This document shows, one piece after another, positions 9,401-16,892 of a stretch of DNA of 64,000 bases (position 1 is the stretch's first letter; every line of letters starts with the position of its first letter). The notes beneath the pieces are model-generated. The model was not told where the DNA came from. It made no database searches and worked only from the letters and a program-made list of their open reading frames with translations. This stretch comes from JAJFKB01 sp965230515 (GTDB lineage Bacteria; Pseudomonadota; Gammaproteobacteria; Pseudomonadales; IMCC2047): NCBI GenBank assembly GCA_965230515.1, contig OZ246007.1, positions 248,001 to 312,000 on the forward strand, given 5' to 3'. The position numbers and the translations under genes were made by a program.

Positions 9401-11320
9401 TACAATAGCGCCGGAGAATTAAACAGCGATGCCAGCGTCGGCAATTATACCTATGGTGCGGGTTTCGGCGGTGAGGGTGTAGGACCCAAGGCAGGTCGAC
9501 ATGCGGTTGTTAATACCAGCTTGGGTAATCTCAGCTATGAGTATGATAACAACGGTAATCTTATAACGAATGATATGCCGGATGGGTCGACACGCACCAT
9601 TGACTATACCACCTTTGATAAACCCAGCCGGATTGTCAAAGGCAACCACAAAATGGAATTTGAATATGGTCCGGACCGAGCGCGCTATAAGCGGATTGAT
9701 ACTAACACCGGTAACGGCGAAGTAACCACGACCCTCTATATTGGTAGTGTCGAGAAGATTACCAATCCGAACGGGACGCAAGCGGTTAAGCGCTATATCA
9801 ACGGTGTGGCGATTATTACCCAGCACTATGATAATAGCGGTGGGCTGACCGGTACCGATGAGCGCTATCTGTACAAAGACCATCTGGGTTCTCTGGACTT
9901 TATGACCGATGAGTTCGGCACCATTATCCAGGAGATGAGCTATGACGCCTGGGGTAAACGGCGCAACGCCATGGATTGGACCACCTGGACCTTTAGTAGC
10001 CTCTATCTATTTAATCATACGGAGACTACCCGCGGTTATACCGGGCATGAGATGCTCGATGAGGTGGGGCTGATTCATATGAATGGGCGGATTTATGATC
10101 CGCATTTGGCCAGGTTTGTGCAGGCGGATCCGTTTGTGCAGGCGCCTAGTGATATGCAGATGTTGAATCGGTATTCCTATGTGCGGAATAATCCGTTGAA
10201 TGCTACGGATCCTAGTGGGTTTATTTTACCGGCAATTGTAGGGATCATAGCGGCAGCAGCTGGAGCCGATGCGGTTGTAGTAGGAATTCTAGTTGGGATT
10301 ACAGCCTTTGGACAAGCGCTTGCGCAAGGCGCTAGTTTCGGACAGGCGCTATTTACAGGTATTCTCTCCGGCGTAGCCGCCGGAGCCTTTACGGCTATAG
10401 GGCAGGCGACGAACTTCTCCTTCCTTGGCCTTAAAGGGCTGACGGCAAAAGCCCTGGCCTCGGGAGTTATCGGCGGTATAACAAGCACATTGCAAGGGGG
10501 GAAGTTTGGCCATGGTTTCTTTGCGGCAGGCTTTGGCGTGGCTGCTGGTGGTTATCTCAGCAAAATGGGCGGAGTGTACGCTCAGCCGGCGAGCAAGATT
10601 ATTGCTGGGGCCGTTGTCGGTGGTACGATTTCAGAAGCCACAGGTGGTAAGTTTGCCAATGGAGCTGTTACTGGGGCCTTTACGGCGTTAGTGTCCACAG
10701 TGGCTAATGTTGCGGTTAAGAAACATCAGGCTACGCAGTTTAAACCGCCTCAAGTTGATGCAATGGACCGGATATCCATTGGGCCGAATGCGGGAGGAGG
10801 CGGCAAACCGGCGTTACAACCGGCAGTTACAACTGACGAAGTGCTCACGATTACAACGAGAATGCCGCCTGATATCCGTATACCTCCGATTAAATTCGCA
10901 CCAATTTTTGATCCAGCGGATTCTGCGGTAGACTTCTCAGCGGTTGGGCCGACAAGAGTTTATGATGCACCGTATTTGGATAATGTAAATACAGGTGTTG
11001 AATTTTCAGTTACTGAGGGGCAGCTTGGGGCTGCGATTCAATCTGCTTTGCAATTTGAACAGGCGGCACATATTGTTGCTGTTGCACCAATTGCTGCTGC
11101 AGTTAGCACCGTTGGAGTATCGTTGCACGTGACATTTAACTTGGCAACAGATCGTCCTATTACAGCTGGAGGTCTCGCGTTTAGTGCAGGTGTTGGAAGG
11201 GCATTATCTCCTGGGACTAATCGCTTAATCGGATTAACTCAAGGTGATAAAATAGGGACTGCTGCTTGGAGGTTTAATTCAGAAACCTTGGGTTTAGGTA
11301 TTGGTTTTATTGGACCATAA
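3428..11320 (+). CDS. Giant SpvB/RHS repeat protein, putative polymorphic toxin
   Basis: The protein has 2,630 residues. Layout: a signal peptide (1-29); three tandem Ig-like repeats of 93 residues (about 50-330); an SpvB/TcaC-like N-terminal domain (about 348-450, with GLLGRGWSMSGLSGITRC); at least seven FG-GAP/VCBS-type calcium loops such as DINGDGLMD (about 675-1040); many YD/RHS repeats (about 1200-2150); and the RHS core running from DHLGSLDF (about 2151) to the hallmark NPLNATDPSGF (ending at 2265). The remaining 365 residues form a Gly/Ala-rich hydrophobic stretch and then a tip of about 200 residues that I do not recognise. In this family the core encloses and releases the C-terminal part, which is usually a toxin acting on neighbouring cells. 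The start follows AAGGAAG. A membrane-protein gene lies 29 bases downstream in the immunity position. Toxicity is inferred from architecture. Confidence 0.85.
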   Translation: MLNAAIFTSFQRSILFILIMCLPCLTNAAASSSIYVNTGIPPYMVWIEVPLHTPVVTITGPTDGSSYLIGDSVSFSGTASDTEDGDLSTEIQWSSSIDGVLGTGSSLVVNTLSVGTHSITANVSDSASGSGSASISITINPVSNTPPVVTITSPADGSGYLVGGSITFAGTANDAEDGNLSAEIQWNSSIDGVLGAGSSLVVNTLSVGTHSITASVSDSASASGSVSIAITINPVSNTPPVVNITSPADGSGYLVGGSITFAGTANDAEDGNISNELQWHSSLDGVIGTGATVSISALSGGIHTITANVSDSASAPGSATISITVEQGTTYVPEPPAPYVPTPPDQDAVEVIASDKIGSIAGQFRVDESGSATYSIPIATVAGTAGVAPQVSLNYSSQGGNGLLGRGWSMSGLSGITRCRKTLQQDGSAEPITWSQDDRFCLDGQRLVRSSGGSYGSVGVIYKTEIDSFAIITSHGGSNGHPDYFTVERKDGSMSTYGDVGNGVDSEHRAGTSDDVLTWAISQFQDSVGNRIEFDYTNTDSEQRIDKIYYAFGNSEAETSQTYLHFIYEGRDDEISGYVAGHLFKTTERLSQIYSYNDAVSVREYHLDYLPTPTGDLANELSKLESIEECVGTSCLPKTRFSWNDEQVSLGASTGTLVLSTQDDQAVTSFKPADINGDGLMDFVWLEPDWDPENDTQIHDQYFKYALANPNGTFGPAQRFFEDSSNVDEPFPWDVIDYNADGRMDVIIYVPGHLCDGNGMGDEWCVFLSEPKGNDWQLSTTAIRIPIEEEEVNFGDFNSDGLVDAMYLKDNEIHVRYLEVDSTQPISSNRYYHFGDEQELTGPHPQLPLGIGDIGWTDIEPLAGDFNGDGKVDIVANSNEFHESTLGVRQSQILTVDGANYSVLHAFPMEASIDADRTTVRHVHDINGDGLSDIIYRVINITSGPVLKWYVALSTGTGFTPGVYIPELGDDQIPQLTDYNQDGYTDLIWHDSDNSLNVRLWNNGTGEFDAAILIKSVGGGESFSHAMLDVNGDGLSDYVRIKAGTDGYLEIYPQNNPSEQPHNVITKITNGLGADTDITYGSLSRSGHYERVAVATGDDCQTFEFYWSTQKYCNADADAFYATLNGDWDLPEGSDTLGREMGPVLEFNGPVYVVIEASSDAPLPGPVGGEQIGEELGGEEAQSRISYYYGEAKLQASGRGFLGFHKIKSVDEQTGVETTTTYRQDFPFIGYPVRTEVHTGAADPEDRKLLSSAENIWWVQTDYDFGDEGINAPYQPFIHKSTEISYSTVTDLSLADKLDVSTTPLQTVVTESDYDFYGNPFYINITTTGGGDTFIKNSRHEYGGSGDESGGESGGESGEGGSGPSYEQLKGRLTRTTVETIRNGESETRTSAFEYYPDAPLKGLLHKEIIEPDDSQYTLTTTYEYDQFGNKTKATQSGLEVTSRFTEWVYDTDGRYVDRTINALGQITEQVISRNEYGAPTQVQNIDGVNSYISYSKLGRQYFSYSDTGAWSQTLSSPCSLEAGCPEGAKYRVTINQAGGGETDEFFDRLGRSMRKASRSFDGTWVYQDTEYDKLGRVSRVSQPYFQEGTQYWISSSYDILGRVIQTRVPDSDDLEDGFNDGTVHYDGLTTTTTNDKGQEKVEIKNVQGELVRVIDNLGGQIDYEYDPQGNMDLMTASGDGKVIITDLDHDLLGRKTYMDDPDKGYWDYRYNVFGELTLQVDAKGQCSVIGYDVLGRQETRKDSRRYEPEAMSCYTSMEYLEGDTTWVYNNGTDPNISTGLGQLDSVTDAVTGYSKIINYDGLGRAEETMTSLNAGADGDHYELVTYDEFGRTFQVFDAARDGNDYNDNGIEYRYNQYGYLHEVVDAVYVDAQTRLSYYEVLEMDQRGNVKQEILGNGHTTTRTYDEVTGRLEHLGAGIGSGAVVPTIQDIAYSWDQLGNLTGRDTQSGSKAIEEIFLYDGLNRLNRADVTGGDYTITNYDAFGNITDKNTYNSAGELNSDASVGNYTYGAGFGGEGVGPKAGRHAVVNTSLGNLSYEYDNNGNLITNDMPDGSTRTIDYTTFDKPSRIVKGNHKMEFEYGPDRARYKRIDTNTGNGEVTTTLYIGSVEKITNPNGTQAVKRYINGVAIITQHYDNSGGLTGTDERYLYKDHLGSLDFMTDEFGTIIQEMSYDAWGKRRNAMDWTTWTFSSLYLFNHTETTRGYTGHEMLDEVGLIHMNGRIYDPHLARFVQADPFVQAPSDMQMLNRYSYVRNNPLNATDPSGFILPAIVGIIAAAAGADAVVVGILVGITAFGQALAQGASFGQALFTGILSGVAAGAFTAIGQATNFSFLGLKGLTAKALASGVIGGITSTLQGGKFGHGFFAAGFGVAAGGYLSKMGGVYAQPASKIIAGAVVGGTISEATGGKFANGAVTGAFTALVSTVANVAVKKHQATQFKPPQVDAMDRISIGPNAGGGGKPALQPAVTTDEVLTITTRMPPDIRIPPIKFAPIFDPADSAVDFSAVGPTRVYDAPYLDNVNTGVEFSVTEGQLGAAIQSALQFEQAAHIVAVAPIAAAVSTVGVSLHVTFNLATDRPITAGGLAFSAGVGRALSPGTNRLIGLTQGDKIGTAAWRFNSETLGLGIGFIGP
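3572..4408 (+). repeat. Three tandem 279-bp repeats encoding Ig-like domains
   Basis: Three 93-codon units lie head to tail in the 5' part of the RHS gene. The second and third units, whose equivalent points are 3851 and 4130, are nearly identical over their first 110 bases. That indicates recent unit duplication, and the array could change length by recombination. Confidence 0.8.
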
Positions 11321-11349
11321 TACATAGATTGTTATCGGTTTAAATCTTT

Positions 11350-11634
11350 ATGGAATATATAGTAGTGGTTGTAGGTGTCCTATTTGTTGGGTTTATTGCG
11401 GGTATTTGTGAGGAAAGAAATTATTCAGAAATTAAATCTTTTTTCGTTGGGGTATCTGTGGGTGCTTTGTTTACGTTACTAGCTCTCAGTATTGGTATTT
11501 CAAAAAGAGTACTGTCTGGGGTGGAGATAGAGCATATTTACTTAATTAAAGTTATCGGGGCAGGGGTTATCATGTCTCTTGTGATGGGTTTTAAATGTAC
11601 TTACCCTAACTCTAATTCTGATTTAGATTTGTGA
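11350..11634 (+). CDS. Small membrane protein, candidate immunity protein for the RHS tip
   Basis: The 94-residue protein has three predicted membrane segments: residues 3-20, 30-50 and 64-82. A charged loop with EERNYSEIK lies between the first two. It begins 29 bases after the RHS stop on the same strand, the standard place for an immunity gene in RHS and other polymorphic-toxin loci. Both it and the last part of the RHS gene are AT-rich compared with the RHS core, as expected if toxin tip and immunity gene moved together. I find no family match. A membrane-embedded immunity protein would fit a toxin that attacks membranes. The role is inferred from position. Confidence 0.55.
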   Translation: MEYIVVVVGVLFVGFIAGICEERNYSEIKSFFVGVSVGALFTLLALSIGISKRVLSGVEIEHIYLIKVIGAGVIMSLVMGFKCTYPNSNSDLDL

Positions 11635-11644
11635 AAGCAAAAAA

Positions 11645-11726
11645 GATCGATAGGGTCATATATGGACCCGAAGATCGATAGGGTCAGAGTCATAGATTTC
11701 GATCGATAGGGTCAGAGTCATTGATT
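11645..11726. repeat. Three tandem copies of a RAYT-associated repeat
   Basis: The core GATCGATAGGGTCA occurs at 11645, 11673 and 11701. The second and third copies extend to GATCGATAGGGTCAGAGTCA. A small hairpin, GGGTC facing GACCC, lies between copies one and two. The reverse complement of the third copy appears at 12501-12526, so these repeats bracket the RAYT gene. Confidence 0.8.
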
Positions 11727-11795
11727 TTCATCTATTGATTATTAGGGAGAAGCAGGTTAGATTTTCTTCATTGATTCAAAAGACAAGGAAGTCTT

Positions 11796-12509
11796 ATGGC
11801 TCGTTTATCACGTCTCTATCTGCCCGATTGCGCTCAGCATATTATCCAGCGCGGTAATAACCGCGAAGCCTGTTTTTACAGCGAAGCGGATTACAGGGCC
11901 TATCTATCATTCCTTAAAGATGCTGCTGATAAATACCGGGTAGCTATCCATGCTTTTGTGCTGATGACCAACCATGTACACCTACTGGTTACACCAGGGG
12001 ATCGTCATGGCGGTAGCCGTTTGATGCAGGCGCAAGGCCGTAAATATGTACAGTATTTTAACTTTACTTATGGTCGCACGGGTACGTTATGGGAGGGGCG
12101 GTATAAATCGACTTTGGTCGATGCTGATACTTATCTAATGACCGTGTATCGCTATATTGAACTGAATCCGGTTCGGGCAAGAATGGTTGATCATGCTTCG
12201 GAATACCCCTGGTCCAGTTACCGCTACAATGCTTTGGGTAAGCCGATCCAATTGTTGTCACCACACCCTCTCTATCTCAATTTAGGCAAAATACCGGAGG
12301 AACGGCAGAAAGTTTATCGTTCTTTATTTCGAGGAAGAATGCCGGACAGAGAACTTGCCGAGATACGGGAGGCGACGAACAAAGCCTGGGCATTGGGCGA
12401 TGACCGATTTAAGGCACAAATTGAAGCTAAAACGGGACGGCGAGCAATTCCGCAGCGTAGAGGGGGAGATAGGAAGTCGGCGAAATATAAGGAGTCTCAT
12501 AATCAATGA
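11796..12509 (+). CDS. REP-associated tyrosine transposase (Y1/RAYT family)
   Basis: This 237-residue Y1-type (IS200-like) transposase starts MARLSRLYLPDCAQHIIQRGNN (residues 1-22), a typical RAYT opening. The HUH metal-binding pair is in MTNHVHLLV, the catalytic tyrosine is probably in YRYIELNPVRARM, and LWEGRYKS is the conserved strand before it. RAYTs nick single-stranded DNA at hairpin repeats, and many are single-copy genes linked to REP sequences rather than mobile in the usual sense. AAGGAAG lies five bases before the ATG. The gene is bracketed by inverted copies of AATAGGGTCAGAGTCA. The last 25 residues are basic. All key residues are present, so it is probably active. Confidence 0.9.
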   Translation: MARLSRLYLPDCAQHIIQRGNNREACFYSEADYRAYLSFLKDAADKYRVAIHAFVLMTNHVHLLVTPGDRHGGSRLMQAQGRKYVQYFNFTYGRTGTLWEGRYKSTLVDADTYLMTVYRYIELNPVRARMVDHASEYPWSSYRYNALGKPIQLLSPHPLYLNLGKIPEERQKVYRSLFRGRMPDRELAEIREATNKAWALGDDRFKAQIEAKTGRRAIPQRRGGDRKSAKYKESHNQ

Positions 12510-12527
12510 CTCTGACCCTATTGATTG
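12501..12527. repeat. Right inverted repeat of the RAYT unit
   Basis: AATCAATGACTCTGACCCTA and the following bases are the reverse complement of the repeat at 11701-11726, with about two mismatches. It overlaps the RAYT stop codon and ends five bases before the truncated tryptophanase copy begins at 12532. Confidence 0.8.
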
Positions 12528-12531
12528 AGCT

Positions 12532-12936
12532 GGAGGCCTGGGCTGTCATATCGACGCCAGTGCGTTCCTGCCGCACCTAGAACAAACAGAATACCCATCA
12601 GGTGCATTGGCTTCCGCGCTTTATCTGGTGAGTGGAGTGCGTGGCATGGAACGGGGTACTCTGTCTGAGCAACGTGAAGAGAATGGTGAGGAAACTCTGG
12701 CCCATTTAGAATTGCTGCGACTAGCGGTGCCACGAAGGGTATTTACCATGTCTCACCTCAAATACACCATCGATAGAATTGCCTGGCTCTATGAAAATCG
12801 GGATTTGGTGGGTGGTTTGACGTTTGTAGATGAACCTAAAATTTTACGATTCTTCTTTGGTAAATTGGATACCACCACAGATTGGCAAACCAAACTGGTC
12901 GCTAAATTCAAAGAGGATTTTGGCGATAGCCCCTAG
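12532..12936 (+). pseudogene. Truncated duplicate of the tryptophanase 3' end
   Basis: This 135-codon segment matches 1948-2352 base for base in register, at an offset of 10,584. I count three mismatches in the first 343 bases, then about 13 in the last 62, and the break at 12875 is sharp. It lacks the PLP lysine and the whole large domain, so it cannot be a working enzyme. Its left edge touches the RAYT right repeat and its right side carries its own diverged terminator. Most likely it is a remnant of the original target gene left when the RHS/RAYT segment entered with a replacement 3' end. Confidence 0.85.
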
Positions 12937-12996
12937 TATTCTCAATCGACTAACGGTTCCATGGGGTATTTAGCAAGGAAATCGTCGAGCTATTGA

Positions 12997-13034
12997 TAAA
13001 AACGCGAGTGACCAGATAGTCTCTCGCGTTTTTT
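12997..13034. terminator. Terminator behind the truncated tryptophanase copy, probably two-way
   Basis: AAAACGCGAG pairs with CTCGCGTTTT, with T runs on both strands. It matches the terminator at 2413-2448 in stem but not in loop. It may also stop minus-strand transcription of the TPR-Fic gene, which ends at 13075. Confidence 0.8.
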
Positions 13035-13074
13035 GTTTTATCTTAGAATACGGACGTTATCTTTTCTGAAGGAA

Positions 13075-14847
13075 TTACTTCACTATTTGATTTAGCAAAT
13101 TGTTGGTTTGCTCTTGTGAATCCAGCAATAATTGGTAAAACGGTTCAACATTAAGGTCACGTATAGCCTGCTGAGTTGCCTGTCCAGCTTGCGTATCGTA
13201 TTCGCCAGGGATTGCCACAGGTATAATTGCGGCATTTTCTAACTCCCAGTTCATTATAAAACTTGCCAGTCGGCTATTACCGTCACTAAATCCGTGAATC
13301 CTGATGAGCGCGCAATACATAAAAAGGGCCCTGGGAAGTCCTGCAGAAACATGTGGCCGGAGTGTGCCGCACAATTTGTTAATTGTCGCTGACACCTTTT
13401 CCGGATCTGGGGGTATGACTCTGGAGGCCGTGCTAATGTAGTTTGCTATTGGTTTCAGCTGGCCCGGATAAGCTTTCGGGAACCCTTTTAGCAGCCTGGC
13501 ATGCCAATAACGTATCCAGGCTTGTCCATTGTTATTGAATCCATCACTCATCGCAGTATTTGCACGCTCCATGCAGGTTTCATAGATCCATGGCAAATCC
13601 CTATTGGTAGGAAACGCGGACTTTGAATATTTGCCTGATCGAAGAAGATCGAAAATCCGGGACGCTGTTTCGGGTTCGTTGGGTAGTTTGCTTTTATAGT
13701 AAGCTTCAATAAAACAGAGGTTTTCTTTTTCGGTGTTGTGTGGGTTACTCCATTTTTCGATCGCCAAATTGCTGCACGCATCGGCGATTTTAACCAGGTC
13801 AGCAATGCAGTTTTCATCGGCTTTTGACAAAATTGCTGGTGTTTTAGCGATGTCAGCCGCTAGCTGATCAATATTTTTTGTCTGAAGCGCGCTTTTCAGG
13901 CCGGGCGCTATTCTTTCGTGTTCGGATAATATCGCCAAAGTGATATTCGCGGAGCTACGTGCTTCGTCATCCAGCTGGTCATCTAAAGCAGACTGGATTA
14001 ACTGTTTCGCCTCTCTCAGATTCACTTGAGTAACGCGTAACAGTCCTATATTCAATTTTGGGAGCGCGAAATCCGGAGCAAGCTTTATTGCCTGGTCAAA
14101 ATAGGATTGCGCAGCCTCCAAGTTATCCAGGTGGTGCATACACGCGCCAATTTTATTTAAAATCTGCGGGTTTGAGGGCATCAGTTTCTGAGCTTTCAGG
14201 TAATCTTCTACAGCAAGCTCCATTCTCGCCGTCAGGCGATAGCAATCCGCTCTATTTGAAAGAGCACCAATGTGTGCCGGTGTAATTTTTAGCGCAGAGG
14301 AGGAGGCTTCTATAGCCTCTTCATATTGCTCACTGGCAGCAAGTGCAGCCGCCATATTGCACAAAATGTCTGCCGAGTCTGGCTGTCTTTTCAGTGCCTG
14401 TTGGTAAAGGCGGACAGCCTCGCTGTAGTCACCTTTTTGAAAATATATTGCTGCCAGTGAGCTATCAGCTCTAGGGTCATTAGGGTGTTGCTGATTAATC
14501 GCTTCGATTCGGGTCAATGCTTCAGACTCATCCTCCCCAATAAATGAGAGGGCCAAAGCCAGCTTGGGTGCGATCAGGTGTGGATTTTTTCTTATGTTAT
14601 CGTCAAGCCAGTTCTTGGCGGCTGATTTGTCTTGCACGTTGCTGATTAGCCTGGTTAGCAGGTTCCAGCTTTGGATATTTTCCGGGGCTATTTGTATGGC
14701 GTGCGCCAAAGCTGATTTTGATTCGTTTATCTGTCCTGCGTGAGTGTACAACTCGCCCAGTTTTTGCCAGGCTGAAACATCGTCTGGCTGGTTGCGTACT
14801 CTATTTTCTAAAATTTCTATATTTGCTTTGAGCTCAGGCTGAGGCAT
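13075..14847 (-). CDS. TPR-repeat protein with a C-terminal Fic-like motif
   Basis: The first 300 or so of 590 residues are tandem 34-residue TPR units (for example ADSSLAAIYFQKGDYSEAVR). The C-terminal part is helical and holds HGFSDGNSR (residues 518-526) in the setting LFMYCALIRIHGF, close to the Fic signature HPFxxGNGR. The catalytic His, Phe, Gly-Asn and Arg are kept, but Pro is replaced by Gly and the last Gly by Ser. Fic enzymes transfer AMP or other nucleotide parts to protein hydroxyls, and TPR-Fic is the arrangement in animal FICD. No signal peptide is present, so it is probably cytoplasmic. It is a single-gene unit between the RHS island and the diguanylate cyclase. The Fic assignment rests on the motif and helix context, so activity is uncertain. 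Confidence 0.6.
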   Translation of the reverse strand: MPQPELKANIEILENRVRNQPDDVSAWQKLGELYTHAGQINESKSALAHAIQIAPENIQSWNLLTRLISNVQDKSAAKNWLDDNIRKNPHLIAPKLALALSFIGEDESEALTRIEAINQQHPNDPRADSSLAAIYFQKGDYSEAVRLYQQALKRQPDSADILCNMAAALAASEQYEEAIEASSSALKITPAHIGALSNRADCYRLTARMELAVEDYLKAQKLMPSNPQILNKIGACMHHLDNLEAAQSYFDQAIKLAPDFALPKLNIGLLRVTQVNLREAKQLIQSALDDQLDDEARSSANITLAILSEHERIAPGLKSALQTKNIDQLAADIAKTPAILSKADENCIADLVKIADACSNLAIEKWSNPHNTEKENLCFIEAYYKSKLPNEPETASRIFDLLRSGKYSKSAFPTNRDLPWIYETCMERANTAMSDGFNNNGQAWIRYWHARLLKGFPKAYPGQLKPIANYISTASRVIPPDPEKVSATINKLCGTLRPHVSAGLPRALFMYCALIRIHGFSDGNSRLASFIMNWELENAAIIPVAIPGEYDTQAGQATQQAIRDLNVEPFYQLLLDSQEQTNNLLNQIVK

Positions 14848-15080
14848 TCAGTTACGCCATAAATTAAGAGTGTATTTTCATGAGGAATTACTTTTTATCT
14901 TGAATAACTGCTACCAAGATTAGCTCATGTACAGGAAGGCCTACATTATACGTTTTCACTAGCATAGCGGTAGAGCAATTAATAAGAATAACCGATTGGT
15001 ATTAAAACCGTGATTAAAGGTTCATTCAAAACGAGCTGTACCTGGGTGGTGACAAAAGGACGGTTGAAACCGAGTGGGTA

Positions 15081-16892
15081 CTAGTCTTTGCTATAACACT
15101 CTACCCGATTCCTGCCTTTCTCTTTAGCTTGATACAACGCTTTATCAGCCTGCTCGAATAAGTTTTCTAAAGTGTGCCCCAATGTGAAAGCAGTTACTCC
15201 AAAGGAAAGTGTGATAGGGGAGTTTTCATCGATAAATTTTAATTTAAGCTGGGCAATTTTTTCGCGAATATGATTCATTGCTCCTTCTGCGGCATCAATG
15301 TCAGTTTCCGGGAGCAGAATCACAAACTCTTCGCCGCCGTAACGAGCGACGAAATCTGTTTCACGAATAGAATCTGTGATCTCTTTGGCAATGGTTTGCA
15401 GCACCTGGTCACCGATCAGATGGCCGTATCTGTCATTGACACTCTTGAAGTGGTCAATGTCGGTAATAACCAGGCAGAGAGGGTTCTTGTATCGTTTGAA
15501 ACGTTCCCACTCCATCTGGATTCGCTCATTCAGAGCCTCCCGGTTCGGTAGCTTGGTCAGCACGTCAGTGGTTGCTTTAATCTGCTCATCTTTTAATCGC
15601 TTTTTGATGACATTGGTTTCATTCTCCATTTGGGAAAGCTGATCGGCCAATGCCTCCATCTGCCTGTCAGCCTCTTGCTGGCGGCATTTTTCAGCTTCCA
15701 ATAGCTCATCCATTGACTCGGTAATGCGAAAAATATGCTGTTGTACCGAGCGTTTGAAAGAGGTGATGTCGGTGGCCAGCTCCGCTTCTTCTGAAATTGC
15801 ATTGACCTGTACTCGCATTTGTTCATCAATCTGGATGTTTTTCCCTCGCCAGGTCTCTTCGGTGCTGCTTCCCTGTTTGAGAAATTGATTAATTCCAATC
15901 AGTTGTTCATCCAGAGAAAGAAGAAAGTTCTCGAACTCCTGCTGCATTTGAGTTACAAACCGGCAAATAAAATCAGCCAACTTATTGAGCGCCGGTTCCA
16001 GATCCATGGCATTAGACATGTGATCGAGTTCATTGAGCAGTTCCACTGCATCGGCTTTGTCACCCCGGTCTTCAATGAGTTTATCTATCAGGTTCGATAG
16101 CAGCACACGGATTTTTTCCAGGTCGGGACCCTTGGAAGCCTCATTATCCCCGGTTTCTGGCAGGGTTTCAGTATCTGGTACTTTGGGCAAAGGGCTTTCG
16201 TTTTCCTGGCTATTATCCCCCGTTTCGACAATCTCTTCTGCCTCTATGGCTGCAGCCAGGCTTGAAAGGTCATCGCGACCGTCTTCAATTTCAGTGGCAG
16301 CGGAAGGGGCACTTTGGGCGGGTGCCTCCGGCGCTGTTGAGGGCTTGTTGAACAAGCGGGTTAACAAACCGCCACCTGAAACCGGTTGAGAGTTGTCACC
16401 CAGATTTTCAGTAATAGCTTTTTCCTGAAGACCGGCATACTCAGTCAGTAATTCCGCATACTGATTATTATCGGCGCTCTTTTTGGAAAGCTGTTTATGA
16501 AACCGGGAAAGTGCCGAGCGGTTTTCCTTACTTAAACTTTTTAGCTTAAGTAACTGTTGCGCCAGATCTTTAAGCGCAGTCATGCCCTGATCGGTACTGC
16601 CTTCTTTTTGATCATCAAGGTTTCTGACCAACGCTTCAATAGTGGTCAGCTCGTCGCTGAGTTGAGCTTTGCTTGGCTGAGCCTTGCGCAGTAACCTTCG
16701 TAAATTCTTAAGGGCCTTGTCCAGAGCTCCATCGCGGCCATCGGCTGCCAGGCTCACACGTGACAGAACTCTTTGCAGAAGTTGAATATACTCATCCTGC
16801 GAATGCTGTTTCTGTTCAAACAGCTCACACTCTGTGAGATATTTTTCCCGCCACTGATTAGCGTCTACAGGATCTTTTTTTGAATCAAACAT
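15081..16892 (-). CDS. Diguanylate cyclase (GGDEF) with long helical N-terminus
   Basis: The protein has 603 residues. About 430 N-terminal residues are charged, helical and low in complexity around 195-250. They have no membrane segment and are probably coiled-coil signalling modules. The GGDEF domain spans about 435-600, with DVLTKLPNR, DIDHFKSVND, the active-site GGEEF at 519-523 and DKALYQAKEKGRN at the end. An RxxD inhibitory site (Arg510-Asp513) lies five residues before GGEEF, so product inhibition by cyclic di-GMP is expected. It should make cyclic di-GMP from GTP in the cytoplasm. It stands alone with no paired phosphodiesterase nearby. The input signal is unknown. Confidence 0.9.
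   Translation of the reverse strand: MFDSKKDPVDANQWREKYLTECELFEQKQHSQDEYIQLLQRVLSRVSLAADGRDGALDKALKNLRRLLRKAQPSKAQLSDELTTIEALVRNLDDQKEGSTDQGMTALKDLAQQLLKLKSLSKENRSALSRFHKQLSKKSADNNQYAELLTEYAGLQEKAITENLGDNSQPVSGGGLLTRLFNKPSTAPEAPAQSAPSAATEIEDGRDDLSSLAAAIEAEEIVETGDNSQENESPLPKVPDTETLPETGDNEASKGPDLEKIRVLLSNLIDKLIEDRGDKADAVELLNELDHMSNAMDLEPALNKLADFICRFVTQMQQEFENFLLSLDEQLIGINQFLKQGSSTEETWRGKNIQIDEQMRVQVNAISEEAELATDITSFKRSVQQHIFRITESMDELLEAEKCRQQEADRQMEALADQLSQMENETNVIKKRLKDEQIKATTDVLTKLPNREALNERIQMEWERFKRYKNPLCLVITDIDHFKSVNDRYGHLIGDQVLQTIAKEITDSIRETDFVARYGGEEFVILLPETDIDAAEGAMNHIREKIAQLKLKFIDENSPITLSFGVTAFTLGHTLENLFEQADKALYQAKEKGRNRVECYSKD

Noticed and set aside
12607..12936. Independent 109-residue gene in the truncated tryptophanase copy
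   Set aside because: It is just the tail of the tryptophanase frame, without its own start context or the catalytic lysine.
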